Shown: positions 1 through 7,173, numbered from the stretch's first letter. The stretch is DNA of 13,369 bases from Alphaproteobacteria bacterium (GCA_027485005.1 JAIXRX010000136.1:1-13369), one strand, 5' to 3'. The notes: generated from the sequence alone by a model not told the origin. A program made the numbers and translations.

Positions 1-575
1 AGACTATACAAAAGGCCAATGAAAAATATAGCACAAAAAGATTGCCAGAATGGCTTGCTGAATAATGGGAAGATAAACGCGATGCCTAGCCATGCATAGA
101 TACCTGCCGCATGCCCTGCAGGAAAGCAATGACCAAGCGGGAAATTCGTGGTGTCAAACGCAGAAGCGAGGGGCACAAACGCTTTTTCCCCGCCAAATGC
201 CGTGATCGCCCAAGGGCATGGCAAAGTAGTGGTTGCTTTCAAAATGCCGACAAAAATTAAGGTAATGGCTGCGCAGGCCAGCACAAACCATGTCCTCGTT
301 TTTTTGTGTTGAGGGGCTTGGGTGTGATAAAAATAAATTTGCAGGCCAATGACAACAAGAAACGCTACTTGAAAAAGATGTTTACCAAGGTCATGAAAAA
401 TATGTTTGAACCAGACATTATCGCGCAGAGTGAAGGCGCCGCCCGATAGCTTAAAAATATAACCAGCAATCGCTAGGTCTGCCCCTGTTTGATGTAAGAT
501 AACCCCTGCAATAGAGAAAAAAATAGCGAGGGCAGCGGCAAGTGAATGTGGTGTTAGCGTACTGTTAGAGGACAT
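1..575 (-). CDS. PAP2-family membrane lipid phosphatase (3' end beyond window)
   Basis: Partial gene: 191 residues are visible and the C-terminus lies beyond the left edge. The protein is hydrophobic, with membrane segments near residues 12-30, 66-83, 97-115 and 157-172. The PAP2 phosphatase signature is present in the variant form with Cys-Pro-Trp: K113, then C120-P121-W122, followed by the motif GHCFPAGH at 148-155, which holds the catalytic-type H155. The third motif (S-R-x5-H-x3-D) would be past the edge. Such enzymes remove phosphate from lipid phosphates at the membrane: phosphatidic acid, phosphatidylglycerol phosphate, undecaprenyl pyrophosphate or lipid A. The substrate cannot be told from sequence. 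The ATG at 575 lies inside the last codons of dgkA (11-base overlap), so translation is probably coupled and the pair likely work on the same lipid pool. Family assignment is firm; substrate is unknown. Confidence 0.85.
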   Translation of the reverse strand, partial: MSSNSTLTPHSLAAALAIFFSIAGVILHQTGADLAIAGYIFKLSGGAFTLRDNVWFKHIFHDLGKHLFQVAFLVVIGLQIYFYHTQAPQHKKTRTWFVLACAAITLIFVGILKATTTLPCPWAITAFGGEKAFVPLASAFDTTNFPLGHCFPAGHAAGIYAWLGIAFIFPLFSKPFWQSFCAIFFIGLLYS

Positions 576-933
576 AAAAAAGCGCATAAACCCATAGGGC
601 GATGGCAGGTAGGAAGCTGAGCATCACAGCCAATGAGCCAAGGTCTTTGGCCAGTCCCGATAGCGGATGAAGCTCTAGGCTAATCCGGTCAATCGCTTTT
701 TCAACGGCGGTATTAAGTACCTCTACAATCAGAACAAAAAGCATGGCACCGAACAAGGCAAAGCGAAGCTCGGCAGAAAAAGGCAGGGTAAGGGAAAGAG
801 CAGTGAGTGCAAGAGCGATTAAGCATTCCTGAGCAAATGCTGCTTCGTTTTTCAGCAGCCACATGAGCGCACGGAAGCTATTACCAAAGGCAGAAATCAC
901 GCGTGCGACACCAGTTTTTTTCTGAAATTCCAT
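565..933 (-). CDS. dgkA: Diacylglycerol kinase, DgkA type (possibly undecaprenol kinase)
   Basis: 122 residues, the normal size of the small trimeric integral-membrane kinase DgkA. It transfers phosphate from ATP to diacylglycerol, giving phosphatidic acid and so recycling diacylglycerol. Gram-positive relatives use undecaprenol instead. Three membrane spans are visible (about 32-50, 57-77 and 98-120). Family active-site residues are in place: E30 in NEAAFAQE, E71 and N74 in IVEVLNTAVE, E78, and K96-D97 in SGLAKDLGS. The ATG lies 3 bases after the phoR stop and the 3' end overlaps the PAP2 gene by 11 bases, so phoR, dgkA and the phosphatase look like one transcript. This suggests control by phosphate status (inference). 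Confidence 0.92.
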   Translation of the reverse strand: MEFQKKTGVARVISAFGNSFRALMWLLKNEAAFAQECLIALALTALSLTLPFSAELRFALFGAMLFVLIVEVLNTAVEKAIDRISLELHPLSGLAKDLGSLAVMLSFLPAIALWVYALFYVL

Positions 934-936
934 CGG

Positions 937-2358
937 CTACGCCATGGTATAGTCTGCTACATCTTCAAAGATCGGCAGATAGACGCTAAAGGTACTTCCT
1001 TCACCCACAATCGAGTCGATGGTGAGTGCGCCTCGGTGACGGTTAAGGATGTGTTTGACAATGGCAAGGCCAAGCCCAGTGCCACCAATTTTTCGGGTAC
1101 GGGCGCTATCTACACGGTAGAAACGCTCAGTTAGGCGTGGCAAGTGTTCACGGGCAATGCCATCTCCATGGTCGCGCACACTCACAATCACTGCACGCTG
1201 TAATTTAATAAAATTAGGGTCATTTGGTAAAGAGGAGGTGATGCGCACCGATATAATAATATTTGTTCCATCATGGCCATATTTGAGTGCGTTACCAATT
1301 AGATTATGAATGACCTGACGCAGCTCATTTTCGTCTGCGCGCACCTCTGGCAGCGTTTCTGGCTGATCAATCACCATCTCCATGCGTTTTTGTCCTGCCA
1401 TCCATGCAAAACTTTCTTTCTCGTTTTTCACCATCCGTAAAATATCCACACGTCCCGTTGGAATACTTTGTGAATTCATTTCAATTTTAGAAAGAGAAAG
1501 AAGGTCAGTGACTAAAGCGGTAAGGCGTTTGGATTGCTCTGACATAACACTCAAAAACTGCTCGCGGGCTTTTTCGTCGTCTTTAGCTGGGCCTTGCAAG
1601 GTTTCAATAAAGCCAGAAATACTGGCAAGTGGTGTACGAATCTCGTGGGAGGCGTTGGCCACAAAGTCCGCCCGCATTTTTTCCACACGCTTAAGTTCGG
1701 TCACGTCATTAAGGGTAATCACTAGCGCAATGCCGCCTGTGGATGCGACAGGGAAACGTTCAATCAAAGCACGAAAATCTTTAGGCTCTGGCTCAATCAT
1801 TTGAAACTCAAGCATGCGTCCTTTCAAATCATCCATCACAGCGGCGGCGCCATTGAGTAATTTGTCATTTGGTACAATTGCCTCAAGCTTTTGGCCATGT
1901 AGGTTTTGACCAAAAATATCCCGAGCCGCACGATTCGTGCGCAAAATTTCCATTTTTTCATTGGTCATAATCAAGACGTCTGGCAATGAATCCACCAAAA
2001 TCTCGCGCTCATTTTTCTCGTTTTCCATCAAATTTTGTCGGGTTTCCCAGGATATTTGAAGATTGTTGAGCGCTTCTGATAAATCGGCAATCGCATTAAG
2101 AGATGACAAGACAGGAGCCGCCACTTTTTTATCTTGTGCTAAGTCTTTAACATAGCGAGTGAGGGTGTGCAGATTGGAAAGCAGCGGATAAAGAATGAGC
2201 GCTACCCCTGCCAAACACATGAGATATCCCTGCAATACGCCAGCCACACTCATTTCACCGCGTACAATTAAAACCAAAAACGCCCCCAAAGCAGGCAGCG
2301 AAAGTAACGCTGTAGCCTTGGCAAGGGTCGAAAGTGGGAGTGATGAATGAACCGTCAT
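937..2358 (-). CDS. phoR: Phosphate regulon sensor histidine kinase PhoR
   Basis: 473 residues. Two N-terminal membrane segments (about 13-33 and 38-60) are joined by a very short loop, so there is no large periplasmic sensor. This agrees with PhoR sensing phosphate indirectly through the Pst transporter. A linker helix (about 62-118) leads to a PAS domain (about 119-225). The HisKA domain follows, with phospho-acceptor H238 in NASHEIRTPL. The ATPase domain has an N box around HNLIGNALKYG (351-361), a G1 motif DHGDG (396-400), an F box near ERFYRVD and a G2 motif GGTGLGLAIV (425-434). The assignment as PhoR rather than another PAS kinase rests on this architecture and on its position divergent from pstCAB. 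The partner regulator phoB is not in the window. No clear Shine-Dalgarno sequence precedes the ATG. Confidence 0.9.
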   Translation of the reverse strand: MTVHSSLPLSTLAKATALLSLPALGAFLVLIVRGEMSVAGVLQGYLMCLAGVALILYPLLSNLHTLTRYVKDLAQDKKVAAPVLSSLNAIADLSEALNNLQISWETRQNLMENEKNEREILVDSLPDVLIMTNEKMEILRTNRAARDIFGQNLHGQKLEAIVPNDKLLNGAAAVMDDLKGRMLEFQMIEPEPKDFRALIERFPVASTGGIALVITLNDVTELKRVEKMRADFVANASHEIRTPLASISGFIETLQGPAKDDEKAREQFLSVMSEQSKRLTALVTDLLSLSKIEMNSQSIPTGRVDILRMVKNEKESFAWMAGQKRMEMVIDQPETLPEVRADENELRQVIHNLIGNALKYGHDGTNIIISVRITSSLPNDPNFIKLQRAVIVSVRDHGDGIAREHLPRLTERFYRVDSARTRKIGGTGLGLAIVKHILNRHRGALTIDSIVGEGSTFSVYLPIFEDVADYTMA

Positions 2359-2368
2359 GATGCTTTGT

Positions 2369-2397
2369 CTTATGCATGAAATTCAAACATTTGGCAA
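2369..2397 (-). promoter_or_regulatory. Possible phoR promoter
   Basis: On the minus strand TTGCCA (2397-2392) and CATAAG (2374-2369) are separated by 17 bases, each matching four of six consensus positions. Transcription would start only a few bases before the phoR ATG at 2358, implying a nearly leaderless mRNA. The match is weak and other starts are possible. Confidence 0.25.
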
Positions 2398-2434
2398 GTG
2401 TTGGCCATCTCCTGTTTCAAGCTAGTGGTTTGTT

Positions 2435-2463
2435 TTGACACAGGCTATGCAAAACAGTACAAG
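2435..2463 (+). promoter_or_regulatory. Putative sigma-70 type promoter of the pst operon
   Basis: A perfect TTGACA (2435-2440), a 17-base spacer and a weak -10 element TACAAG (2458-2463, four of six matches) lie about 35 bases upstream of pstC. A perfect -35 is less usual for PhoB-activated promoters, where a Pho box replaces it. I could not find a convincing pair of 11-base-spaced CTGTCAT-like repeats here. Confidence 0.4.
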
Positions 2464-2497
2464 TCATCGCGATAAACTAAGTTGTGAATAGGACGAT

Positions 2498-3430
2498 ATG
2501 CGAACTCATCGCCCCTACGCTCGTATATTTGAGCGCTTGTCCGTGGGTGGACTAGCGTTGTGTGCCTGTGTTTCGATTGTGCTAACGGGCGCGATCCTCG
2601 CAACGTTACTCTCTGAAGCATGGCGCTTTTTCTCGATCATTCCACTGCCTGAAATGTTGTTTGGTACCCATTGGAGTCCACAGATGGCGGGGCATGGTGG
2701 CACAGAAGAATTGGAAGCGTTTGGTGCGTTACCTTTATTTGCTGGTACGTTGTTAATTACCATGATTGCACTACTAGTGGCGGTACCCGTGGGTTTGCTT
2801 TCAGCGATTTATTTGGTGGAATATGCTGACCGCAGCACCCGTGCATGGGCAAAGCCCGCCTTGGAGATGCTCGCAGGGATTCCAACCGTGGTTTATGGAT
2901 ATGTGGCAATCGTAAGCCTGACACCTTTGCTACGCAATTGGGGCGCCTCGATGGATATAAGTGTGGCGAGTGAGAGCGCGCTCGGTGCAGGTCTTGTGAT
3001 GGGGATTATGATTATCCCATTTATTTCATCGCTAGCGGACGATATTTTGCACGCTGTGCCGCAAACATTACGTGATGGTTCTCTTGCGCTTGGAGCTACC
3101 CAAGCGGAGACCATTCGGCATGTGGTGATGGCTGCGGCGATGCCGGGGCTGGTCGGGGCATTGTTGCTCGCATTTAGTCGTGCAGTCGGTGAGACCATGA
3201 TTGTGGTGATGGCAGCAGGTCTGGCTGCGAATATGACGCTTAATCCACTGGAAGCGGTGACAACGGTGACTGCACAAATTGTTGCACTACTAGTAGGAGA
3301 TCAAGAATTTGATAGTGCTAAAACGCTTGCTGCGTTTGGTCTAGGTTTAACTTTATTTGTGATTACATTAGCGCTGAATATCATCGCGCTGGTCGTGGTT
3401 CGTCGATATAGAGCACGCTATGCCACTTAA
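2498..3430 (+). CDS. pstC: Phosphate ABC transporter permease PstC
   Basis: 310 residues with about six membrane segments (17-40, 78-107, 120-145, 160-185, 215-240 and 280-301). It forms one half of the inner-membrane channel of the high-affinity phosphate importer PstSCAB. Family features are the FGTHWSP segment after the first span, the conserved LEMLAGIPTVVYGY stretch (122-135), and the EAA-type cytoplasmic loop around SLALGATQAETIRHV (195-209) that docks on PstB. Length is that of the short PstC forms. The start is supported by AGGA at 2490-2493. The gene overlaps pstA by 11 bases. It heads its operon: no pstS precedes it, so the phosphate-binding protein must be encoded elsewhere or be absent. 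Confidence 0.95.
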   Translation: MRTHRPYARIFERLSVGGLALCACVSIVLTGAILATLLSEAWRFFSIIPLPEMLFGTHWSPQMAGHGGTEELEAFGALPLFAGTLLITMIALLVAVPVGLLSAIYLVEYADRSTRAWAKPALEMLAGIPTVVYGYVAIVSLTPLLRNWGASMDISVASESALGAGLVMGIMIIPFISSLADDILHAVPQTLRDGSLALGATQAETIRHVVMAAAMPGLVGALLLAFSRAVGETMIVVMAAGLAANMTLNPLEAVTTVTAQIVALLVGDQEFDSAKTLAAFGLGLTLFVITLALNIIALVVVRRYRARYAT

Positions 3431-4664
3431 TATTAAAGCCTTTGAACAGGCGATGGTGCTGCGTCACCGTCGCCATCATATGCGCAAGGTCAAAGCGGCC
3501 ATATTTATGTGGTTATGCCGTGGGGCATTAGCGCTTGCACTGCTGCTACTGGTAGCGCTTCTTACTGATTTGATGTGGCGCGGTGCGCAAGGATTCCGCA
3601 GTGCGCAGATAACACTGAATATAGCGCCTGCCGCGCAAGCCTCTGGGCTTGAAATGCTACGCGAAGCGGTCAAAAAAGAATTCCCTGAAACTGAAGATCG
3701 CTTGGCGCGCACAGAATTTCTTCAGCTGCTCAGTATTGTTTCCGCCCATGAAGTGGCTGAAGCTGCAAAAAATACCAAGGTCCCTTTAAGGGTTCGCTTG
3801 GTCGCGTCGGATAAAGTTCAGCGATATATGGGCATGGATGAGAAAGAGCGCTCGGCAGAGCTTGCCAATATGCATCTCTCAGAACGCCAGCATAGGTGGC
3901 TTGAGGCCTTAATAAAAAGGGAGCAATTGCAGACCTATTGGAACTGGCATTTTCTTACTGCGGGCGATTCACGCGAGCCAGAACTTGCTGGTATGGGTGC
4001 AAGTATTGTTGGATCATTATGGACTTTGCTAGTGTGCTTGGCATTGGCATTCCCGCTAGGCGTTGGGACGGCCGTGTATTTAGAAGAATTCCGTCCGCGC
4101 GGTATATGGGTGGAATGGGTGGAGGTGAATATCAATAACCTTGCTGCTGTGCCTTCGATTATCTTTGGCTTGCTTGGGCTTTCAGTTCTTCTCAATTTAG
4201 CAGGCTTGCCGCGCTCGTCTTCGCTGGTGGGGGGCTTGACTTTGGCGATGATTATTTTGCCAACCATTATTATTGCAACGCGCACTGCGTTGCGCGCTGT
4301 GCCTCTTGCAATCCGTGATGCAGCGCGGGCGTTGGGTGCGACTGAACTGCAAACCTTGGTGCATCACACCCTGCCGCTGTCTTTGCCGGGTATTATGACA
4401 GGCACGATTCTAGGGGTTGCCCGTGCGATTGGCGAGACTGCGCCTTTGCTCATGATTGGGATGGTTGCATTTATTGCTGATGTGCCACGTGATGCTCTGG
4501 ACCCTACGACTGTAATGCCCGTGCAAATTTATTTATGGGCGTCCAGTCCTGAAGCAGGATTTGTTGAAAAAACTGCGGCAGCTATTATGGTGTTGTTGGT
4601 AATGCTAACTTTGCTAAATGCGCTGGCAATTTATTGGCGCAAAAAATTTGAGATTCGTTGGTAG
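3420..4664 (+). CDS. pstA: Phosphate ABC transporter permease PstA, long alphaproteobacterial form
   Basis: 414 residues, longer than the roughly 300-residue PstA of enterobacteria. After a first membrane span (about 28-50) comes a largely hydrophilic segment (about 55-190). This looks like the DUF3333-type N-terminal domain known from alphaproteobacterial PstA proteins and should face the periplasm. The permease domain follows, with spans near 195-222, 240-260, 268-288, 322-350 and 386-405 and an EAA loop around AARALGATELQTLVHHTLP (301-319). It pairs with PstC to form the phosphate channel. The start overlaps the end of pstC by 11 bases; an in-frame Met at residue 21 is an alternative. pstB starts 3 bases after the stop. 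Confidence 0.94.
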   Translation: MPLNIKAFEQAMVLRHRRHHMRKVKAAIFMWLCRGALALALLLLVALLTDLMWRGAQGFRSAQITLNIAPAAQASGLEMLREAVKKEFPETEDRLARTEFLQLLSIVSAHEVAEAAKNTKVPLRVRLVASDKVQRYMGMDEKERSAELANMHLSERQHRWLEALIKREQLQTYWNWHFLTAGDSREPELAGMGASIVGSLWTLLVCLALAFPLGVGTAVYLEEFRPRGIWVEWVEVNINNLAAVPSIIFGLLGLSVLLNLAGLPRSSSLVGGLTLAMIILPTIIIATRTALRAVPLAIRDAARALGATELQTLVHHTLPLSLPGIMTGTILGVARAIGETAPLLMIGMVAFIADVPRDALDPTTVMPVQIYLWASSPEAGFVEKTAAAIMVLLVMLTLLNALAIYWRKKFEIRW

Positions 4665-4667
4665 ATT

Positions 4668-5468
4668 ATGCAAACTTCCTCCTCGACAGTGACCGCTGCT
4701 GCTATTCCTGTTCTGCCACGCGTTCAGGCCAAAGGACTAAGTGTCTTTTATGGAGAAAAACAAGCGTTGTTTGACATTGATCTTGCAATTGTTCCCAATG
4801 CAGTGACCGCGTTAATTGGTCCGTCTGGTTGTGGCAAGTCTACCTTCTTGCGTTGTATTAACCGTATGAATGATACTGTGCCAAATTGTGTGGTGCGCGG
4901 TGGCTTGTTGCTGGATGGCCAAGATATTTACGCTCCCGGTCAAGATGCTGTACTGTTACGTGCGCGGGTGGGAATGGTGTTCCAAAAGCCTAATCCATTC
5001 CCTAAAACGATTTACGATAATGTTGCTTATGGCCCGCGCATTCATGGTCTTGCCAATAGTAAAGCTGAGATGGATGCGGCGGTTGAAAGTTCGTTGCGTA
5101 GCGCAGGACTGTGGGACGAGGTAAAGGATCGATTGCGTCAACCAGGCACGGGGCTTTCGGGTGGCCAGCAACAGCGTTTGTGTATTGCTCGTGCGGTGGC
5201 GGTGAAACCTGAGGTGATCTTGATGGATGAACCATGCTCGGCGCTGGATCCCATCGCTACGGCAAAAGTAGAAGAGCTAATTGACGCTCTGCGTGAGAAT
5301 TTTACGATTGTGATTGTCACGCACTCGATGCAGCAAGCCGCACGTGTTTCTCAAAACACCGCCTTCTTTCACATGGGTAAATTGATTGAGATGGGGGAAA
5401 CATCACAAATTTTTACCAACCCAAAAATCAAACAAACCCAAGATTATATCACAGGTCGTTATGGTTAA
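4668..5468 (+). CDS. pstB: Phosphate ABC transporter ATP-binding protein PstB
   Basis: 266 residues, typical of PstB. It hydrolyses ATP to drive phosphate import through PstC/PstA and in many bacteria also takes part in signalling to PhoR. All ATPase motifs are intact: Walker A GPSGCGKST (51-59), Q-loop Q106 in VFQKPNPFP, signature LSGGQQQR (163-170), Walker B VILMDEPCSALDP (183-195) with D187 and catalytic E188, and H-loop H219. The phrase FQKPNPFP and the C-terminal ITGRYG ending are characteristic of PstB among ABC ATPases. The ATG is 3 bases after pstA, and the end overlaps the next gene by 8 bases. Confidence 0.97.
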   Translation: MQTSSSTVTAAAIPVLPRVQAKGLSVFYGEKQALFDIDLAIVPNAVTALIGPSGCGKSTFLRCINRMNDTVPNCVVRGGLLLDGQDIYAPGQDAVLLRARVGMVFQKPNPFPKTIYDNVAYGPRIHGLANSKAEMDAAVESSLRSAGLWDEVKDRLRQPGTGLSGGQQQRLCIARAVAVKPEVILMDEPCSALDPIATAKVEELIDALRENFTIVIVTHSMQQAARVSQNTAFFHMGKLIEMGETSQIFTNPKIKQTQDYITGRYG

Positions 5469-5940
5469 ACACTTGCTTACCGACTGGCCACCGAAGCATC
5501 CATCCGAACGCCGCTTGACCCTAAAGCTCTACCGCTTTTGGGAAGGCGTGAAGTGTGAAGACGGTATGATTGATGAAAATAAAATTGACCCTATTGCTTT
5601 ACAGGAGACATGGGACTCTTGCTGTTTATTGCAGGTGCATGATCTGATGAATAAGGCAAATTATAGCTACACTTTTGTGGGTGATAAAATTATTGACCAG
5701 TTTTCGACTTTGGGAATTTGGCAGACCGAGCGTCCCATTGTTTCACCTGTGGCAAAAACAGCGGATAAATTATTCCGAGAATCGTATGAAAAAGCGGTGC
5801 CAATTTTCGATCACGGTAGCTTTGAAGATAGCTATGGACAGCGTGTTATGTATCGTCAATGCGTGTTGCCGGTGGGTAAGGCGGGAAAAATCGAAGGGTT
5901 CCTTGCTGGTATCCGATTGAAAATAAAGGGTATTTCTTAA
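5461..5940 (+). CDS. Small PAS-domain protein (PAS_5-like) in the pst operon
   Basis: 159 residues from the chosen ATG at 5461, which overlaps the pstB stop (ATGGTTAA) and has AGG at 5453-5455 upstream. An in-frame ATG at 5386 would overlap pstB by 83 bases and is less likely. The sequence has no membrane segment. The part from about 18 to 155 resembles the alphaproteobacterial PAS_5 family: LKLYRFWEG, then an acidic and Ile/Leu segment ending CCLLQVHDL, then YSYTFVGDKIIDQF, and a late VLPVGKAGKIEGFLAGI strand pair. This fits a PAS sensor fold without an attached output domain. It sits where phoU commonly follows pstB, which suggests a role tied to phosphate status or to PhoR (inference). No catalytic motif was seen. 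Family call moderate, function unknown. Confidence 0.75.
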   Translation: MVKHLLTDWPPKHPSERRLTLKLYRFWEGVKCEDGMIDENKIDPIALQETWDSCCLLQVHDLMNKANYSYTFVGDKIIDQFSTLGIWQTERPIVSPVAKTADKLFRESYEKAVPIFDHGSFEDSYGQRVMYRQCVLPVGKAGKIEGFLAGIRLKIKGIS

Positions 5941-5965
5941 GTTTCCACGGAAATTCATTTGGCGG

Positions 5966-5993
5966 TTGACAGAAGCGTTTTTCATGGCATATT
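5966..5993 (+). promoter_or_regulatory. Promoter of rplM-rpsI
   Basis: A perfect TTGACA (5966-5971), a 16-base spacer and CATATT (5988-5993, four of six matches). The start of transcription would be near 6000, giving a leader of about 38 bases before rplM. It lies just after the end of the PAS gene; no terminator separates them, so read-through from the pst operon is also possible. Confidence 0.5.
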
Positions 5994-6037
5994 GCGCCGT
6001 CCTTAAACAACTTTACAAGAAATATGAGCGGATTGCG

Positions 6038-6499
6038 ATGAAAACATACGCAGCTAAGCCTAGCGAAATCAAACGCGACTGGTGGGTTATCGACGCTGAA
6101 GGCGTGGTACTTGGCCGTCTTGCGTCCCATGTTGCCAACTTATTGCGTGGCAAACATAAGCCTACTTTTACCCCTCACATGGACACTGGCGACAACGTCG
6201 TGATCATCAATGCGGAAAAAATCAAACTGACTGGCGCTAAACGTACGGACAAAACCTATTATCGTCACACTGGACACCCTGGTGGTATTAAAGAGACCAC
6301 TGCAGGTAAAGTGTTGGATGGTCGTTTCCCCGAGCGCGTGATTCAAAAAGCAGTGGAGCGCATGTTGCCTAAGGAAAGCCCATTGGCGCGTGAGCAATTC
6401 GCGAAATTGCGTGTATATGCTGGTGGTGAACACCCGCACATCGCGCAAAATCCACAAGTGCTTGATTTCGCTTCTAAAAACCCTAAAAATAAACGCTAA
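6038..6499 (+). CDS. rplM: 50S ribosomal protein L13
   Basis: 153 residues from the ATG at 6038, matching alphaproteobacterial L13 and its usual beginning MKTY. Longer in-frame starts (TTG 5966, ATG 5984) fall on the promoter and add sequence foreign to the family. L13 is an early-assembly protein of the large subunit that binds 23S rRNA. Recognisable segments are WWVIDAEGVVLGRLAS (15-30), LLRGKHKPTFTPHMDTGD (35-52), YYRHTGHPGG (74-83) and the L13 signature from RMLPKESPLA to YAGGEHPH (108-134). It is followed 13 bases later by rpsI, the conserved L13-S9 pair. The Shine-Dalgarno is weak, and a five-codon upstream ORF overlaps its start codon. Confidence 0.97.
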   Translation: MKTYAAKPSEIKRDWWVIDAEGVVLGRLASHVANLLRGKHKPTFTPHMDTGDNVVIINAEKIKLTGAKRTDKTYYRHTGHPGGIKETTAGKVLDGRFPERVIQKAVERMLPKESPLAREQFAKLRVYAGGEHPHIAQNPQVLDFASKNPKNKR

Positions 6500-6512
6500 G
6501 GATACGTTAATC

Positions 6513-7085
6513 ATGGCGACCGAGAAAGAAACCAAAGCTAAAAAGCCAGCTGCTGAAAAAAAAGTAGCAGCGCCTAAAGTTGAGAAAAAAGTTGCAGCGC
6601 CAGTTTCTGCAAAGCCTGTAACTAGAGTTGCTGCTAAAAAAGTCGCGGCTCCTAAAGTAGCTGGTGTTAAAAAAACAACGGCACCAAAAATTTCTAAAGA
6701 AAACCGTTCCTATGCAACGGGCCGTCGTAAAAATGCGATCGCTCGTGTGTGGATCACCAAAGGCAATGGTAACATTGTGGTGAATGGCAAAACACTTGAA
6801 ACTTATTTTGCTCGTCCTGTGTTGCGCATGATTGTTAATCAGCCTCTGGCTGCTGTAGATCGCATTGGCAACTTTGATATTCTGTGCACCGTTGTGGGTG
6901 GTGGTTTGTCGGGTCAAGCAGGTGCTGTACGTCATGGTATTAGCCGTGCGCTTGATACCTATGATGCTGGTTTCCACGTTGCGCTGCGTCAAGGTGGGTT
7001 CCTCACCCGTGATGCGCGTGTGGTTGAACGTAAGAAATACGGTAAAGCTAAAGCTCGCCGTAGCTTCCAGTTCTCTAAACGCTAA
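6513..7085 (+). CDS. rpsI: 30S ribosomal protein S9 with long Lys/Ala/Pro-rich N-terminal extension
   Basis: 190 residues, against about 130 in E. coli. The S9 core runs from about Y67 to the end: YATGRRKNAIARVWI, GGGLSGQAGAVRHGISRAL, LTRDARVVERKKYGKAKAR, and the C-terminal tail FQFSKR whose last residues reach the ribosomal P-site tRNA. Residues 1-64 form a basic low-complexity arm built from repeats of the type KKVAAPKV (16-23, 25-30 partial, 42-49). The ATG at 6513 has AAGGA at 6498-6502 upstream. A longer in-frame start at 6390 lies deep in rplM and is rejected. The gene ends 31 bases before a strong intrinsic terminator. Confidence 0.95.
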   Translation: MATEKETKAKKPAAEKKVAAPKVEKKVAAPVSAKPVTRVAAKKVAAPKVAGVKKTTAPKISKENRSYATGRRKNAIARVWITKGNGNIVVNGKTLETYFARPVLRMIVNQPLAAVDRIGNFDILCTVVGGGLSGQAGAVRHGISRALDTYDAGFHVALRQGGFLTRDARVVERKKYGKAKARRSFQFSKR

Positions 7086-7116
7086 ACCAGCGCTTTTACC
7101 GGAATTTTACGGAATC

Positions 7117-7148
7117 AAAAAAGGGCTTGGTTTTCCAAGCCCTTTTTT
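7117..7148 (+). terminator. Intrinsic terminator of rplM-rpsI
   Basis: A perfect 14-base-pair inverted repeat (7117-7130 and 7135-7148) with the loop TTTT. The core stem is GGGCTTGG/CCAAGCCC, flanked by an A6 run before and a T6 run after. It could terminate in both directions. It ends 25 bases before the argC start codon. Confidence 0.95.
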
Positions 7149-7173
7149 ATTACATATCCCTCAGGAGAATCAC

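Noticed and set aside
1382..1804. Open reading frame of 140 codons on the plus strand inside phoR
   Set aside because: It lies wholly antisense to the well-supported histidine kinase, has no recognisable domain and no ribosome site; it is a shadow of phoR codon use.
2400..2497. Pho box upstream of pstC
   Set aside because: Fragments such as TGACA and CTGTTTC occur, but I could not find two CTGTCAT-like repeats at the required 11-base spacing on either strand.
5966..6037. N-terminal extension of rplM from an upstream in-frame start
   Set aside because: It covers the -35 and -10 elements, and L13 proteins begin at MKTY, which is the ATG at 6038.
6390..6512. In-frame extension of rpsI into rplM
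   Set aside because: The extension overlaps conserved rplM coding sequence by over 100 bases, and the ATG at 6513 has its own AAGGA.
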